A stretch of 29,690 bases of DNA from an uncultured Flavobacteriales bacterium (GTDB taxonomy: Bacteria > Bacteroidota > Bacteroidia > Flavobacteriales_D > Sanyastnellaceae). Both the position numbers and the translations under genes were made by a program. The notes under the pieces are model-generated. The model did no database searches, was not told the origin of the DNA, and saw nothing but the letters and a program-made list of their open reading frames with translations. The stretch is taken from contig CALKUW010000090.1 of assembly GCA_937996585.1 (NCBI GenBank), forward strand, positions 1 to 29,690. Direction: 5' to 3'. Of the stretch, positions 1 to 8,529 are shown piece by piece (positions within the stretch are counted from its first letter, which is position 1; each line of letters starts with the position of its first letter).

Positions 1-2340
1 TCCGATGACCTCGAGCTTGGCGAATTTCAGGAGCAGTTGCTTCTGGCCGGCCGAGGGGAAGAACACCGTCGCCTTGATGTTGGGGGCTTCACCCTCGAGC
101 TTGAGCACCTTGCCCTTGCCGAACCGCGCGTGCTTGACCTCCACTCCCGGGGCGATATCTCCGTAAGAAGTGGGGTTTTTCTCGGCGTCAACTTCAATGT
201 CGGTTGGTTGCGTGGCTTGGTCAATCCGTTTGAACTTGCTTCCCGAAGGTGTCGAGGAAGCTGTTGCACTGAGACTCTTTTTTTGATAGGGGTTTCGGTT
301 GATGCTCGGCATTTGATGGTATTGCGAGCGGGCAGCATCAAAATCGAATGGGGTTGGACGATTGGCCGATACGGACGGGGTATTCAGATATTTCGAATCG
401 ATTTCCTCGAGGAAGCGGGAGGGGTCTTGCTGCTCGAGTTTTCCAAAGCGCGCCCGCACAAGAGCATAGCTGAGAACGGCTTTCTTTTCAGCCCTTGTTA
501 GCGCAACGTAGAACAGCCGACGTTCTTCCTCCAGCTCATCTCGGGTTCCCAATGCTCTGTGGCTCGGAAAAAGCCCGTCTTCGAGCCCCACGATGTAGAC
601 GTATTTGTACTCAAGACCCTTTGAAGCGTGCACCGTCATCAAGGTGACCCTCTCGTTATCTTCACTCTTCTCATCGGCGTCGGTCATCAAAGCGAGGCGT
701 TCCAAGAAGTCGTCAAGTGTTCGGATGGATTCATCTCCGGTTTCTCCTGTTCCAAAAACGAAGGTCTCGATGTTCTGTATGAACTGCATCAGGTTTTCAT
801 GCCGCTCCATCGCTTCTGGTGTCCTCTCATTTATGAGTAACCGAAACAGCCCCACCTGTTTCGCGATGTGGTCCGCGAGCTCATGCACATTCTGGGTTTT
901 TCCCCTCATGGCGAACGCTTCAATCTCCTCCTTGAACCCTTGCAGTCTCGTCCATGTGCCGGCATCGATGCCTTGGGGTTTCTCCTCGGCTTTGCTGATG
1001 ACTGCCCAAATAGAGGACTGATTCAAATCGGCGAGAGTGGCCAGTTTCAGAAGGGTAGTGTCACCGATTCTTCTTGAAGGGTCCTTGAGCTTGATGGCGC
1101 GTTTGAAGCTTTCATCGTCATCAGGGTTTGCGACCAACTTCAGATAGGCAATCAAGTCTTTGTTCTCCTTGCGCTGATGTGCTGGCAGGCCCCCTACTAC
1201 CCGGGGAAAGATGCCAAGGTCGAACAGCGAACTCTCGAAAACGCCACTTTGGGAATTGGTTCGGTAGAGGACGGCAATATCCTCCGGATTCGCGCCCTCC
1301 TTATTTATGAGTGCGGCGATAGAGGCGGCAATACCTCTTCCCTCGTATCGATCACCCTCGAAGCGGAGCAGGTCGATTTTGTTGCCGACTTCATTTCCTG
1401 TCCAAACGGTTTTCTCAATCTGCTCTTGGTTTTTGGCGATGATGCAATTTGCTGCTTCAACTATGGTTTGGGTGCTTCGGTAGTTCTGCTCAAGCTTGTA
1501 GACGACACAGTCGGGGTAGTCCCGCTGGAAGTTGAGGATGTTCTGGATGTTGGCTCCGCGGAAGCTGTAGATGCTCTGCGCGTCATCGCCCACGACGCAG
1601 ACGTTTTCCCTCGCCGCACCTAGTTGGCGGATGATCATGTACTGGGCGAAGTTGGTGTCCTGGTACTCGTCGACCAGGATGAAGGCGAATTTCTGCTGGT
1701 ACTTGTGCAAGAGGTCCGGGTAGTCTCGGAGAAGAATGTTGGTCTTGAACAGCAGGTCATCGAAGTCCATGGCACCCGAACGCTGAAGACGGAGGTTGTA
1801 GGCGGCATAAATCTCCGCTATGCGCGGACGGCCAGATTGCTGATCGTCTCCAATGAGGTCAGGGTTGGCCGCATAGTCCTGGGGGGAAATCAGGTTGTTT
1901 TTGGCCCCGGAGATCCTGTTGTGGATGGCATTGGGCTTGTAAAGCTTAACATCAAGTCCTTCCCGCTTGATGATGTCCTTTATGACATTGCGGCTTTCCG
2001 TAGTGTCATAGATGGTGAAGTTGGAGGGGTAGTTGATCCGGTCCGACTCGATGCGCAGGATGCGGGCGAAGACGGAGTGGAAGGTGCCCATCCAGATGTT
2101 GCGCGCCTCCGCGTCGCCGACGATGCGGCCGATCCTGTCCTTCATCTCGCGCGCCGCCTTGTTGGTGAAGGTGAGCGACAGGATGGAGAAGGGGTCGACG
2201 CCCTGGTCGATGAGGTGGGCGATGCGGTGGGTCAACACCCGGGTCTTGCCGGAACCCGCTCCCGCGACGACCATCATGGGCCCTTCGACGTGCCCGGCTG
2301 CCGCCTTTTGCGCCTCGTTCAATCCGTCCAGCATCTGCAT
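1..2340 (-). CDS. uvrD: UvrD/PcrA-type ATP-dependent DNA helicase (3' end just outside the window)
   Basis: Superfamily 1A 3'-5' DNA helicase acting in nucleotide-excision and mismatch repair and in removing blocked polymerases. The reading frame is open from the ATG at 2340 to the window edge (780 codons). All SF1 motifs can be read: Walker A GAGSGKT (27-33), Walker B LVDEYQDTN (222-230), motif III VVGDDAQSIYSFRGA (249-263), motif IV LEQNYRST (283-290), motif V TVHASKGLE (569-577) and motif VI VALTRA (612-617). A low-complexity linker (about 640-720) leads to the small C-terminal PcrA/UvrD domain (about 731-780, HARFGKGKV). Family length is about 720-790, so only a few codons are missing. 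The start is fixed by an in-frame TGA two codons upstream; the ATG at 2334 is a possible alternative. It diverges from rpsL. PcrA and UvrD cannot be separated from sequence alone. Confidence 0.94.
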   Translation of the reverse strand, partial: MQMLDGLNEAQKAAAGHVEGPMMVVAGAGSGKTRVLTHRIAHLIDQGVDPFSILSLTFTNKAAREMKDRIGRIVGDAEARNIWMGTFHSVFARILRIESDRINYPSNFTIYDTTESRNVIKDIIKREGLDVKLYKPNAIHNRISGAKNNLISPQDYAANPDLIGDDQQSGRPRIAEIYAAYNLRLQRSGAMDFDDLLFKTNILLRDYPDLLHKYQQKFAFILVDEYQDTNFAQYMIIRQLGAARENVCVVGDDAQSIYSFRGANIQNILNFQRDYPDCVVYKLEQNYRSTQTIVEAANCIIAKNQEQIEKTVWTGNEVGNKIDLLRFEGDRYEGRGIAASIAALINKEGANPEDIAVLYRTNSQSGVFESSLFDLGIFPRVVGGLPAHQRKENKDLIAYLKLVANPDDDESFKRAIKLKDPSRRIGDTTLLKLATLADLNQSSIWAVISKAEEKPQGIDAGTWTRLQGFKEEIEAFAMRGKTQNVHELADHIAKQVGLFRLLINERTPEAMERHENLMQFIQNIETFVFGTGETGDESIRTLDDFLERLALMTDADEKSEDNERVTLMTVHASKGLEYKYVYIVGLEDGLFPSHRALGTRDELEEERRLFYVALTRAEKKAVLSYALVRARFGKLEQQDPSRFLEEIDSKYLNTPSVSANRPTPFDFDAARSQYHQMPSINRNPYQKKSLSATASSTPSGSKFKRIDQATQPTDIEVDAEKNPTSYGDIAPGVEVKHARFGKGKVLKLEGEAPNIKATVFFPSAGQKQLLLKFAKLEVIG

Positions 2341-2344
2341 TTTT

Positions 2345-2352
2345 CAAATGTA
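2345..2352 (-). promoter_or_regulatory. Candidate -7 promoter element for uvrD
   Basis: On the minus strand the bases read TACATTTG, an exact match to the Bacteroidota -7 consensus TAnnTTTG, and end only 4 nt before the uvrD ATG. The transcript would then be leaderless or nearly so. A -33 TTG at the usual 19-nt spacing is not evident; the nearest, TTGG, is only 14 nt away. The call therefore rests on one element and its position. Confidence 0.4.
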
Positions 2353-2421
2353 GCGGAGTTGGGTTCCAACACATTGCCCCTCGTGCACCCGGATAGGTGA
2401 AATGAACTGCACAATTACATG

Positions 2422-2451
2422 TTGGAATTCCCGGCATTTCACGTAGTTTTG
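2422..2451 (+). promoter_or_regulatory. Promoter of the ribosomal-protein supercluster (Bacteroidota sigma-A type)
   Basis: TTG at 2422-2424, a spacer of exactly 19 nt, then TAGTTTTG at 2444-2451, which matches TAnnTTTG in full. Transcription would start near 2455-2458, leaving a leader of about 65 nt before rpsL. This is the only good match I found upstream of rpsL, and the 33 genes that follow show no internal equivalent, so it probably drives the whole cluster. Inverted repeats overlap it (see findings). Confidence 0.75.
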
Positions 2452-2522
2452 CACCCCCGTTGAAAAATGGGGCAGGGGCGCATTTGTCCTTGTTTGATTG
2501 AAAACGACGCCATTAACAAGCA

Positions 2523-2897
2523 ATGCCGACGATCCAACAGTTGATCCGCAAAGGCCGTACGGACAAGGTGTACACCTCGAAGTCCGCCGCGCTCGACTCA
2601 TGCCCCCAGCGCAGGGGTGTGTGTGTCCGGGTCTACACCACCACGCCGAAGAAGCCGAACTCCGCCATGCGGAAGGTCGCGCGTGTGCGCCTCACCAACG
2701 GTAACGAGGTCAACGCCTACATCGGTGGAGAAGGACACAACCTCCAGGAGCACAGCATCGTGCTCGTCCGCGGAGGACGTGTAAAGGACCTGCCGGGTGT
2801 CCGCTACCACATCGTTCGTGGAGCACTGGACACCGCCGGTGTGGAAGGCCGCAACCAGCGTCGTTCGAAGTACGGAACCAAGCGCCCCAAGAAGTAA
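2523..2897 (+). CDS. rpsL: 30S ribosomal protein S12
   Basis: S12 lies at the decoding centre of the 30S subunit and controls tRNA selection accuracy. The product is 124 residues, the usual length, with the family blocks TPKKPNSAMRKVA (41-53) and RVKDLPGVRYHIVRG (86-100). The lysines whose substitution classically gives streptomycin resistance (E. coli K42 and K87) are present as K43 and K88, so the sensitive form is predicted. D89 is the residue methylthiolated by RimO in E. coli. First gene of the cluster, after a leader of about 65 nt with no Shine-Dalgarno sequence; the rpsG start follows after 6 nt. Confidence 0.98.
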   Translation: MPTIQQLIRKGRTDKVYTSKSAALDSCPQRRGVCVRVYTTTPKKPNSAMRKVARVRLTNGNEVNAYIGGEGHNLQEHSIVLVRGGRVKDLPGVRYHIVRGALDTAGVEGRNQRRSKYGTKRPKK

Positions 2898-2903
2898 TCT
2901 GCC

Positions 2904-3371
2904 ATGCGCCGTAGACAAGCCAAAAAGCATCCGCTGATTCCGGATCCCCGGTTCAACGACACCGACGTCACGTACTTCGTGAACAACCTCATGCTCAAGG
3001 GCAAGAAGAGCACCGCTTTCGACATCTTCTACACCGCCATCGACAAGGTGACGGAGCGCACGGGAGAAGATGGACTCGAGCAGTGGAAGCAAGCTGTGGA
3101 TGCCGTGACCCCGAACGTCGAGGTGCGCAGCCGCCGTGTTGGTGGTGCCACCTTCCAGATTCCCCAGCCGATCCGCGACAGCCGCAAGCGCAGCATGGCG
3201 GTGAAGTGGATCATCAGCTACGCCCGCCTCCGCAACGAGAAGACCATGGCCGACCGCCTTGCCGCCGAGATCATCGCAGCGAACAAGGGCGAAGGCGCCA
3301 CCTTCAAGAAGAAGGAAGACACCCACCGGATGGCTGAAGCCAACAAGGCCTTCTCCCACTTCCGGTTCTGA
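2904..3371 (+). CDS. rpsG: 30S ribosomal protein S7
   Basis: S7 nucleates assembly of the 3' (head) domain of 16S rRNA and contacts mRNA and tRNA near the E site. It is 155 residues, typical for bacteria. It starts with the basic MRRR segment, has the conserved beta-hairpin stretch RRVGGATFQIPQPI (77-90), and ends in the usual C-terminal helix AEANKAFSHFRF (144-155). It follows rpsL by 6 nt and precedes fusA by 36 nt, the standard str order. In E. coli S7 represses its own operon by binding the rpsL-rpsG spacer; with only 6 nt here, that mechanism is unlikely. Confidence 0.98.
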   Translation: MRRRQAKKHPLIPDPRFNDTDVTYFVNNLMLKGKKSTAFDIFYTAIDKVTERTGEDGLEQWKQAVDAVTPNVEVRSRRVGGATFQIPQPIRDSRKRSMAVKWIISYARLRNEKTMADRLAAEIIAANKGEGATFKKKEDTHRMAEANKAFSHFRF

Positions 3372-3407
3372 TCAAGACACACCACCCACACCACCACCTC
3401 CGAAATC

Positions 3408-5510
3408 ATGTCCAAGAGGGACCTCAACTTTACGCGCAACATCGGCATCATGGCCCACGTGGACGCCGGAAAGACGACCACGACGGAGCGCATCCTGTAC
3501 TACACGGGTATCTCCCACAAGATTGGTGAGGTGCACGACGGTGCTGCCACCATGGACTGGATGGAGCAGGAGCAAGAGCGCGGCATCACGATCACGTCCG
3601 CTGCCACCACCTGCTTCTGGAAGTTCGAAGACCAGGATTACCGGATCAACATCATCGACACCCCGGGACACGTAGACTTCACCGTGGAGGTGGAGCGTTC
3701 CCTGCGCGTCCTCGACGGAGCCGTGGGTCTGTTCTGCGCCGTGTCCGGCGTGGAGCCGCAGTCCGAGACCAACTGGGGCCTCGCTGACAAGTACAACGTC
3801 CCGCGCATCGGCTTCGTGAACAAGATGGACCGTTCCGGTGCCGACTTCTTCAACGTGCTCGAGCAAATCCGCGAGATGCTGGGTGCCAACCCCGTTCCGC
3901 TGCAGGTGCCGATCGGCGCCGAGGATGACTTTAAAGGGGTTGTCGACCTGCTCACGGGCAAGGCCATGGTCTGGAACGAGGAGGACAAGGGCATGACCTT
4001 TACCGAGGTGCCGGTCCCGGACGACCTGGTCGACACCGTGAACGAGTACCGCGAGAAGCTGGTCGAGGCGGTCGCCGAGCAGGACGACAGCCTCATGGAG
4101 AAGTTCTTCGAGGATCCCGACAGCATCACGGAGGCCGAGATGGTCAATGCCATCCGCAAGGCCACCATCGCCATGGACATCACCCCGATGCTTTGCGGCT
4201 CCGCCTTCAAGAACAAGGGCGTGCAGACCATGCTCGACGCGGTCATGCGTTACCTCCCGTCTCCCTACGATATCGGTGAGATTGTCGGTATGAACCCCGA
4301 CAATGAGGAGGAGCAGGTGGTTCGCCACAGCGATCCGGACGAGCCGTTCTCCGGCCTCGCCTTCAAAATTGCCACCGACCCGTTCGTTGGCCGTCTCTGC
4401 TTCGTGCGCGCATACTCCGGCATCCTGCCCGCTGGCTCCTACGTCAAGAACACCCGTTCCGACAAGAAGGAGCGCATCAGCCGCATCTTCCAGATGCACT
4501 CCAACAAGCAGAACCCGATCGACCAGCTCGAAGCAGGAGACATCGGTGCCGTGGTCGGCTTCAAGGACATCCGCACGGGCGATACGCTCTGCGCCGAGGG
4601 CCACCCCATCACGCTGGAGAGCATGACCTTCCCCGACCCGGTGATTGGTATCGCCATCGAGCCGAAGTCCCAGGCGGACATTGACAAGCTCGGAAACGGA
4701 TTGGCCAAGCTCTCCGAGGAGGATCCCACGTTCCGCGTGCACACCGATGAGGACAGCGGGCAGACCGTAATCTCCGGCATGGGTGAGCTGCACCTCGATG
4801 TCCTCGTGGACCGCCTGAAGCGCGAGTTCAAGGTCGAGTGCAACCAGGGGCAGCCCCAGGTGGCCTACAAAGAGGCCATCTTCGGTGAGGTCCAGCACCG
4901 CGAGGTTTACAAGAAGCAGTCCGGTGGTCGCGGTAAGTTCGCCGACATCATTGTCAAGATCGGTCCGTCTCCGAATCCGGAGGAGGAAGGTCTCGTCTTC
5001 TCCAACTCCGTGAAGGGCGGTAACGTCCCGAAGGAATTCGTCCCCTCCGTGGAGAAGGGTTTCAAGGACGCGATGGTCACCGGTGTGCTCGCCGGCTACC
5101 CGATGGACAGCATGTCCGTCGAGTTGATGGACGGTTCGTTCCACGCGGTCGACTCCGACCAGCTCTCCTTCGAGTTGGCGGCCAAGATGGCTTACCGCAA
5201 CGCCATCAAGAACTGCAACCCTAAGATTTTGGAGCCCATCATGTCCCTCGAGGTTCGCACCCCGGAGGCGAACATGGGTGACGTCATCGGTGACTTGAAC
5301 AAGCGCCGCGGCATGGTTGAAGGCACCGACGAGCGCGGTGGCAAGACCGTCATCAAGGCCAAGGTGCCGCTGAGCGAAATGTTCGGTTACGTGACCGACC
5401 TGCGTACGCTGACCTCCGGTCGCGCCGACAGCAGCATGACGTTCAGTCACTACAGTGAAGCCCCGAACAACGTGTCGGAGGCCGTCATCGCAGAGGCCCA
5501 AGGCAAGTAA
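3408..5510 (+). CDS. fusA: Elongation factor G
   Basis: Translocation GTPase that moves tRNA and mRNA through the ribosome and, with RRF, splits post-termination ribosomes. The product is 700 residues, full length. G-domain motifs: G1 AHVDAGKT (16-23), G3 DTPGHVDF (84-91) and G4 NKMD (138-141); the switch region EQERGITITSAATT (55-68) is intact. Domains II-V follow, including the domain IV block with GRGKFADI and the C-terminal region ending in VIAEAQGK. It sits directly before rpsJ with an 11-nt gap; the tuf gene present here in Proteobacteria and Firmicutes is absent. Some Bacteroidota carry a second EF-G paralogue; this copy's place in the str block marks it as the main one. Confidence 0.98.
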   Translation: MSKRDLNFTRNIGIMAHVDAGKTTTTERILYYTGISHKIGEVHDGAATMDWMEQEQERGITITSAATTCFWKFEDQDYRINIIDTPGHVDFTVEVERSLRVLDGAVGLFCAVSGVEPQSETNWGLADKYNVPRIGFVNKMDRSGADFFNVLEQIREMLGANPVPLQVPIGAEDDFKGVVDLLTGKAMVWNEEDKGMTFTEVPVPDDLVDTVNEYREKLVEAVAEQDDSLMEKFFEDPDSITEAEMVNAIRKATIAMDITPMLCGSAFKNKGVQTMLDAVMRYLPSPYDIGEIVGMNPDNEEEQVVRHSDPDEPFSGLAFKIATDPFVGRLCFVRAYSGILPAGSYVKNTRSDKKERISRIFQMHSNKQNPIDQLEAGDIGAVVGFKDIRTGDTLCAEGHPITLESMTFPDPVIGIAIEPKSQADIDKLGNGLAKLSEEDPTFRVHTDEDSGQTVISGMGELHLDVLVDRLKREFKVECNQGQPQVAYKEAIFGEVQHREVYKKQSGGRGKFADIIVKIGPSPNPEEEGLVFSNSVKGGNVPKEFVPSVEKGFKDAMVTGVLAGYPMDSMSVELMDGSFHAVDSDQLSFELAAKMAYRNAIKNCNPKILEPIMSLEVRTPEANMGDVIGDLNKRRGMVEGTDERGGKTVIKAKVPLSEMFGYVTDLRTLTSGRADSSMTFSHYSEAPNNVSEAVIAEAQGK

Positions 5511-5521
5511 TAGAACAAGAG

Positions 5522-5827
5522 ATGGCCCAGAAGATCCGCATCAAGCTCAAGAGCTACGACCACAACCTGGTCGACAAGTCCGCAGAGAAGATCGTGAAGA
5601 CGGTCAAGTCCACGGGCGCCGTCGTCAGTGGTCCCATTCCGCTGCCCACGCACCAGCGCATCTACACCGTGCTGCGTTCGCCGCACGTGAACAAGAAGTC
5701 GCGTGAACAGTTCGAGCTCAGCGCCTACAAGCGCCTGCTGGACATCTACAGCAATTCATCCGCTACGGTCGACGCGCTCATGCGCCTCGAGCTCCCGAGC
5801 GGTGTCGAAGTTGAAATCAAAGTCTGA
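5522..5827 (+). CDS. rpsJ: 30S ribosomal protein S10
   Basis: S10 is a 30S head protein and, as NusE, a partner of NusB and NusG in antitermination and transcription-translation coupling. The 101-residue product carries the family signature RSPHVNKKSREQFE (52-65), the long loop whose residues bind the 16S rRNA of the head. It begins the S10 block, 11 nt after fusA and 5 nt before rplC. No promoter is visible in the fusA-rpsJ gap, so it appears to be transcribed with the str genes. Confidence 0.98.
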   Translation: MAQKIRIKLKSYDHNLVDKSAEKIVKTVKSTGAVVSGPIPLPTHQRIYTVLRSPHVNKKSREQFELSAYKRLLDIYSNSSATVDALMRLELPSGVEVEIKV

Positions 5828-5832
5828 CGGAC

Positions 5833-6462
5833 ATGCCCGGATTGATTGGAAAAAAAGTCGGTATGACCAGCATGTACAGCGAGGAGGGCAAGAACCTTCC
5901 CTGTACCGTGCTTGAGGTGGGACCCTGCGTGGTGACCCAGGTCAAGACCGCCGACAAGGACGGCTACGATGCCGTACAACTGGGTTACGGCGACCGCAAG
6001 GAGAACCGGACCACGAAGGCCATGGCCGGTCACTTCAAGAAGGCCGGGGTGCATGCCAAGCAGCACCTCGCCGAGTTCTCCGGCTACGCACAGGACTACA
6101 ACCCCGGCGACCAGGTCAAGATCGAAGACGTTTTTGCCGAAGGTGAATTCGTCTCCGTCGTAGGCACCAGCAAGGGTCGTGGATTCCAAGGTGTTGTCCG
6201 CCGCCACGGTTTCGGCGGTGTCGGTCAGGCCACCCACGGTCAGCACAACCGCATGCGCGCCCCCGGTTCCATCGGTGCGGCCTCTACGCCCGCTCGTGTC
6301 TACAAGGGCATGCGCATGGCGGGCCAGATGGGCAACGGTCAAGTGACCATCGAAAATCTGCAGGTACTCAAGGTCATGTCCGAGGAAGGACTGATCGTGG
6401 TGAAGGGCGCCGTCCCGGGCCACAAGGGTGCCACCGTCATCGTTCGCAAGCCTGAAGCCTAA
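5833..6462 (+). CDS. rplC: 50S ribosomal protein L3
   Basis: Early-assembling 23S rRNA binder whose extension reaches the peptidyl-transferase centre. The product is 209 residues. It has the N-terminal GLIGKKVGMT block (3-12), the signature GTSKGRGFQGVVRRH (111-125), and the loop THGQHNRMRAPGSIG (134-148) that approaches the active site. The glutamine methylated by PrmB in E. coli L3 (GQNQ) seems to be replaced here by GAAS (148-151). Gaps are 5 nt to rpsJ and 3 nt to rplD. Confidence 0.98.
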   Translation: MPGLIGKKVGMTSMYSEEGKNLPCTVLEVGPCVVTQVKTADKDGYDAVQLGYGDRKENRTTKAMAGHFKKAGVHAKQHLAEFSGYAQDYNPGDQVKIEDVFAEGEFVSVVGTSKGRGFQGVVRRHGFGGVGQATHGQHNRMRAPGSIGAASTPARVYKGMRMAGQMGNGQVTIENLQVLKVMSEEGLIVVKGAVPGHKGATVIVRKPEA

Positions 6463-6465
6463 GTC

Positions 6466-7095
6466 ATGAAAGTCGACGTTTACAATACGGAAGGCAAGAA
6501 GACCGCCAGTGAGGATCTGAGCAAGGACGTCTTCGGCATCGAGCCGAACGACCACGCCATCTACCTGGACGTCAAGCGCTACCTCGCCGCCCAGCGCCAG
6601 GGTACGCACAAGGCCAAGGAACGTGCCGAGATCAAAGGTTCGACCCGGAAGATCAAGAAGCAGAAGGGTACGGGTGGAGCCCGTGCAGGTTCGCTGAAGA
6701 ACCCCTTGTTCAAAGGAGGAGGTACTGTTTTCGGTCCCCGCCCGCGCAATTACGACATCAAGCTCAACAAGAAGGTGACCAAGCTCGCCCGCAAGAGCGC
6801 CCTGGCCTACAAGGCCAAGGAGAAGGATGGCATCCGCATCGTCAAGGGCCTGTCCATGGACACCCCCAGGACCAAGGACCTCCTCGGCACCTTCGGCAAG
6901 CTCGGCCTCTCCGAACAGAAGACCCTCGTGGTCGTGCCGGAGCAGAGCCGCGCCCTCTACCTCAGCAGCCGCAACCTGCCCAAGCACCGTGTCATGACGG
7001 CCGGTGACCTGAGCACGTACGACATCATGAATTGCCAGAACATCGTCTTCGTGGACAACGCCCACGAGGTCATCACCGGCATCCTCACCGCCTGA
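6466..7095 (+). CDS. rplD: 50S ribosomal protein L4
   Basis: L4 lines the nascent-peptide exit tunnel with its extended loop; in gamma-proteobacteria it also autoregulates the S10 operon. The product is 209 residues with the tunnel loop KQKGTGGARAG (65-75) and the conserved GGGTVFGPRPRNY (84-96). Its N-terminal half is typical of Bacteroidota L4. No S10-type attenuator leader is visible upstream, since the gene follows rplC by 3 nt, so proteobacterial L4 control is not expected here. Confidence 0.98.
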   Translation: MKVDVYNTEGKKTASEDLSKDVFGIEPNDHAIYLDVKRYLAAQRQGTHKAKERAEIKGSTRKIKKQKGTGGARAGSLKNPLFKGGGTVFGPRPRNYDIKLNKKVTKLARKSALAYKAKEKDGIRIVKGLSMDTPRTKDLLGTFGKLGLSEQKTLVVVPEQSRALYLSSRNLPKHRVMTAGDLSTYDIMNCQNIVFVDNAHEVITGILTA

Positions 7096-7098
7096 GCC

Positions 7099-7392
7099 AT
7101 GAAGAACATCCTCATCAAGCCGTTGATCACCGAGAAGATGACCGCCGAGAGCGAGCGCATCAACGCCTACGGGTTCGTGGTGAACGACGACGCCAACAAG
7201 CACGAGATCAAGGACGCGGTCGAGCAGACCTACGGCGTGACCGTGGCCGGCGTGCGCACCATGCGCGTCGACGGAAAGGTCCGGAGCCGTTTCACCCGCA
7301 CGGGCATCCTGCGCGGGCGCTCCGAGTGCTACAAGAAGGCCATCGTCCGGCTCGTGGACGGTGACACCATCGACTTCTACGAGAACATCTAA
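7099..7392 (+). CDS. rplW: 50S ribosomal protein L23
   Basis: L23 sits at the tunnel exit and is the docking site for trigger factor and the signal recognition particle. The 97-residue product shows the family start KPLITEKMT (7-15) and the ferredoxin-like helix NKHEIKDAVEQTYGV (33-47). The C-terminal strand ends in DTIDFYENI. It is 3 nt after rplD and 6 nt before rplB. Confidence 0.97.
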   Translation: MKNILIKPLITEKMTAESERINAYGFVVNDDANKHEIKDAVEQTYGVTVAGVRTMRVDGKVRSRFTRTGILRGRSECYKKAIVRLVDGDTIDFYENI

Positions 7393-7398
7393 GGGACC

Positions 7399-8223
7399 AT
7401 GGCAGTACGCAAGTTCAACCCCATCACGCCCGGCATGCGGCACAAGGTGTTGTCGAAGTTCGACAACATCACGACCGACAAGCCGCACAAGCCGTTGCTG
7501 GAGCCGCTCAAGAAGCGCGGAGGCCGGAACAATGACGGTAAGATGACCATGCGCTACCGCGGTGGCGGTCACAAGCGGATGTACCGCGTAATCGACTTCA
7601 AGCGCGACAAGCACGGCATGGCCGCCGAGGTCCTGACCATCGAGTACGATCCGAACCGCAGCGCCCGCATCGCCCTTGTCCAATACAAGGACGGCGAGAA
7701 GCGCTACATCGTGGCCCCCGAGGGCCTGCAGGTCGGACAGAAGGTCATGAGCGGTGAGAAGGCCGCCCCCGAAGTGGGCAACGCCCTCTTCCTCGCGGAC
7801 ATCCCGTTGGGAACCATGATCCACAACATCGAGCTGCACCCCGGCCGTGGCGCCAACATCGCCCGTTCCGCCGGAGCCTCCGCCCAGCTCAAGGCCCGTG
7901 ATGGCAAGTATGCCATCATCGCCTTGCCGAGCGGTGAAGTGCGCATGATTCTGACCACCTGCCTGGCCACCATCGGCAGCGTCGGCAACAGCGAGCACAA
8001 CCAGCAGGTGTCCGGCAAGGCCGGCCGCAGCCGCTGGCTGGGCCGCCGCCCCCGCGTCCGTGGTGTGGTCATGAACCCGGTCGACCACCCGATGGGTGGT
8101 GGAGAGGGCCGCAACGCCGGTGGCCACCCGCGCAGCCGCAATGGCATGCCTGCCAAGGGTTACAAGACCCGCGACAAGCAGAAGCATTCGTCCAAGTACA
8201 TCATCGAACGCCGCAAGAAGTAA
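7399..8223 (+). CDS. rplB: 50S ribosomal protein L2
   Basis: L2 is essential for subunit association and a functional peptidyl-transferase centre. It is 274 residues, the standard length. The N-terminal block includes GRNNDGKMTMRYRGGGHKR (42-60), and the C-terminal signature VVMNPVDHPMGGGEGR (223-238) contains H230, equivalent to E. coli His229, next to the catalytic centre. The basic tail ends KYIIERRKK. Gaps are 6 nt to rplW and 3 nt to rpsS. Confidence 0.98.
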   Translation: MAVRKFNPITPGMRHKVLSKFDNITTDKPHKPLLEPLKKRGGRNNDGKMTMRYRGGGHKRMYRVIDFKRDKHGMAAEVLTIEYDPNRSARIALVQYKDGEKRYIVAPEGLQVGQKVMSGEKAAPEVGNALFLADIPLGTMIHNIELHPGRGANIARSAGASAQLKARDGKYAIIALPSGEVRMILTTCLATIGSVGNSEHNQQVSGKAGRSRWLGRRPRVRGVVMNPVDHPMGGGEGRNAGGHPRSRNGMPAKGYKTRDKQKHSSKYIIERRKK

Positions 8224-8226
8224 GAC

Positions 8227-8508
8227 ATGGCACGTTCGCTCAAGAAACCCCCCTTCGTCCACTACAAGCTCCTGCAGCGTGTAGAGGCCATGCAGGAAAG
8301 CGGCAAGAAGTCGGTCATCAAGACCTGGAGCCGCGCCAGCATGATCACGCCGGAATTCGTCGGCCTGACCATCGCCGTGCACAACGGCCGCCAGTTCATC
8401 CCGGTGTTCGTCACCGAGAACATGGTAGGCCACAAGCTCGGTGAGTTCTCTCCGACCCGCACTTTCCGCGGTCACGCTGACAACAAAAAAGACAAGGGAC
8501 GTCGTTGA
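8227..8508 (+). CDS. rpsS: 30S ribosomal protein S19
   Basis: Head protein that pairs with S13 near the A-site tRNA and the inter-subunit bridges. The product is 93 residues. It begins MARSLKKPPFV, has the rRNA-binding stretch TWSRASMITPEFVGLTIAVH (33-52) and the S19 signature VTENMVGHKLGEFSPTRTF (62-80), and ends in a basic disordered tail. It is 3 nt downstream of rplB; rplV follows after 21 nt. Confidence 0.97.
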   Translation: MARSLKKPPFVHYKLLQRVEAMQESGKKSVIKTWSRASMITPEFVGLTIAVHNGRQFIPVFVTENMVGHKLGEFSPTRTFRGHADNKKDKGRR

Positions 8509-8529
8509 CGGCCTGCAATCACCAGAACC

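Noticed and set aside
2467..2544. Short upstream open frame (25 codons) in the rpsL leader overlapping the rpsL start
   Set aside because: It is out of frame with rpsL, has no supporting context, and is short enough to be chance.
3372..5501. 709-codon open frame antisense to fusA
   Set aside because: Shadow of the fusA reading frame, with low-complexity composition and no recognisable motif.
5746..8475. 909-codon open frame on the minus strand, opposite rpsJ-rplC-rplD-rplW-rplB-rpsS
   Set aside because: It spans six conserved genes on the other strand and its translation is rich in His, Val, Leu and Asp with no domain. It follows from GC-rich codon bias in highly expressed genes.
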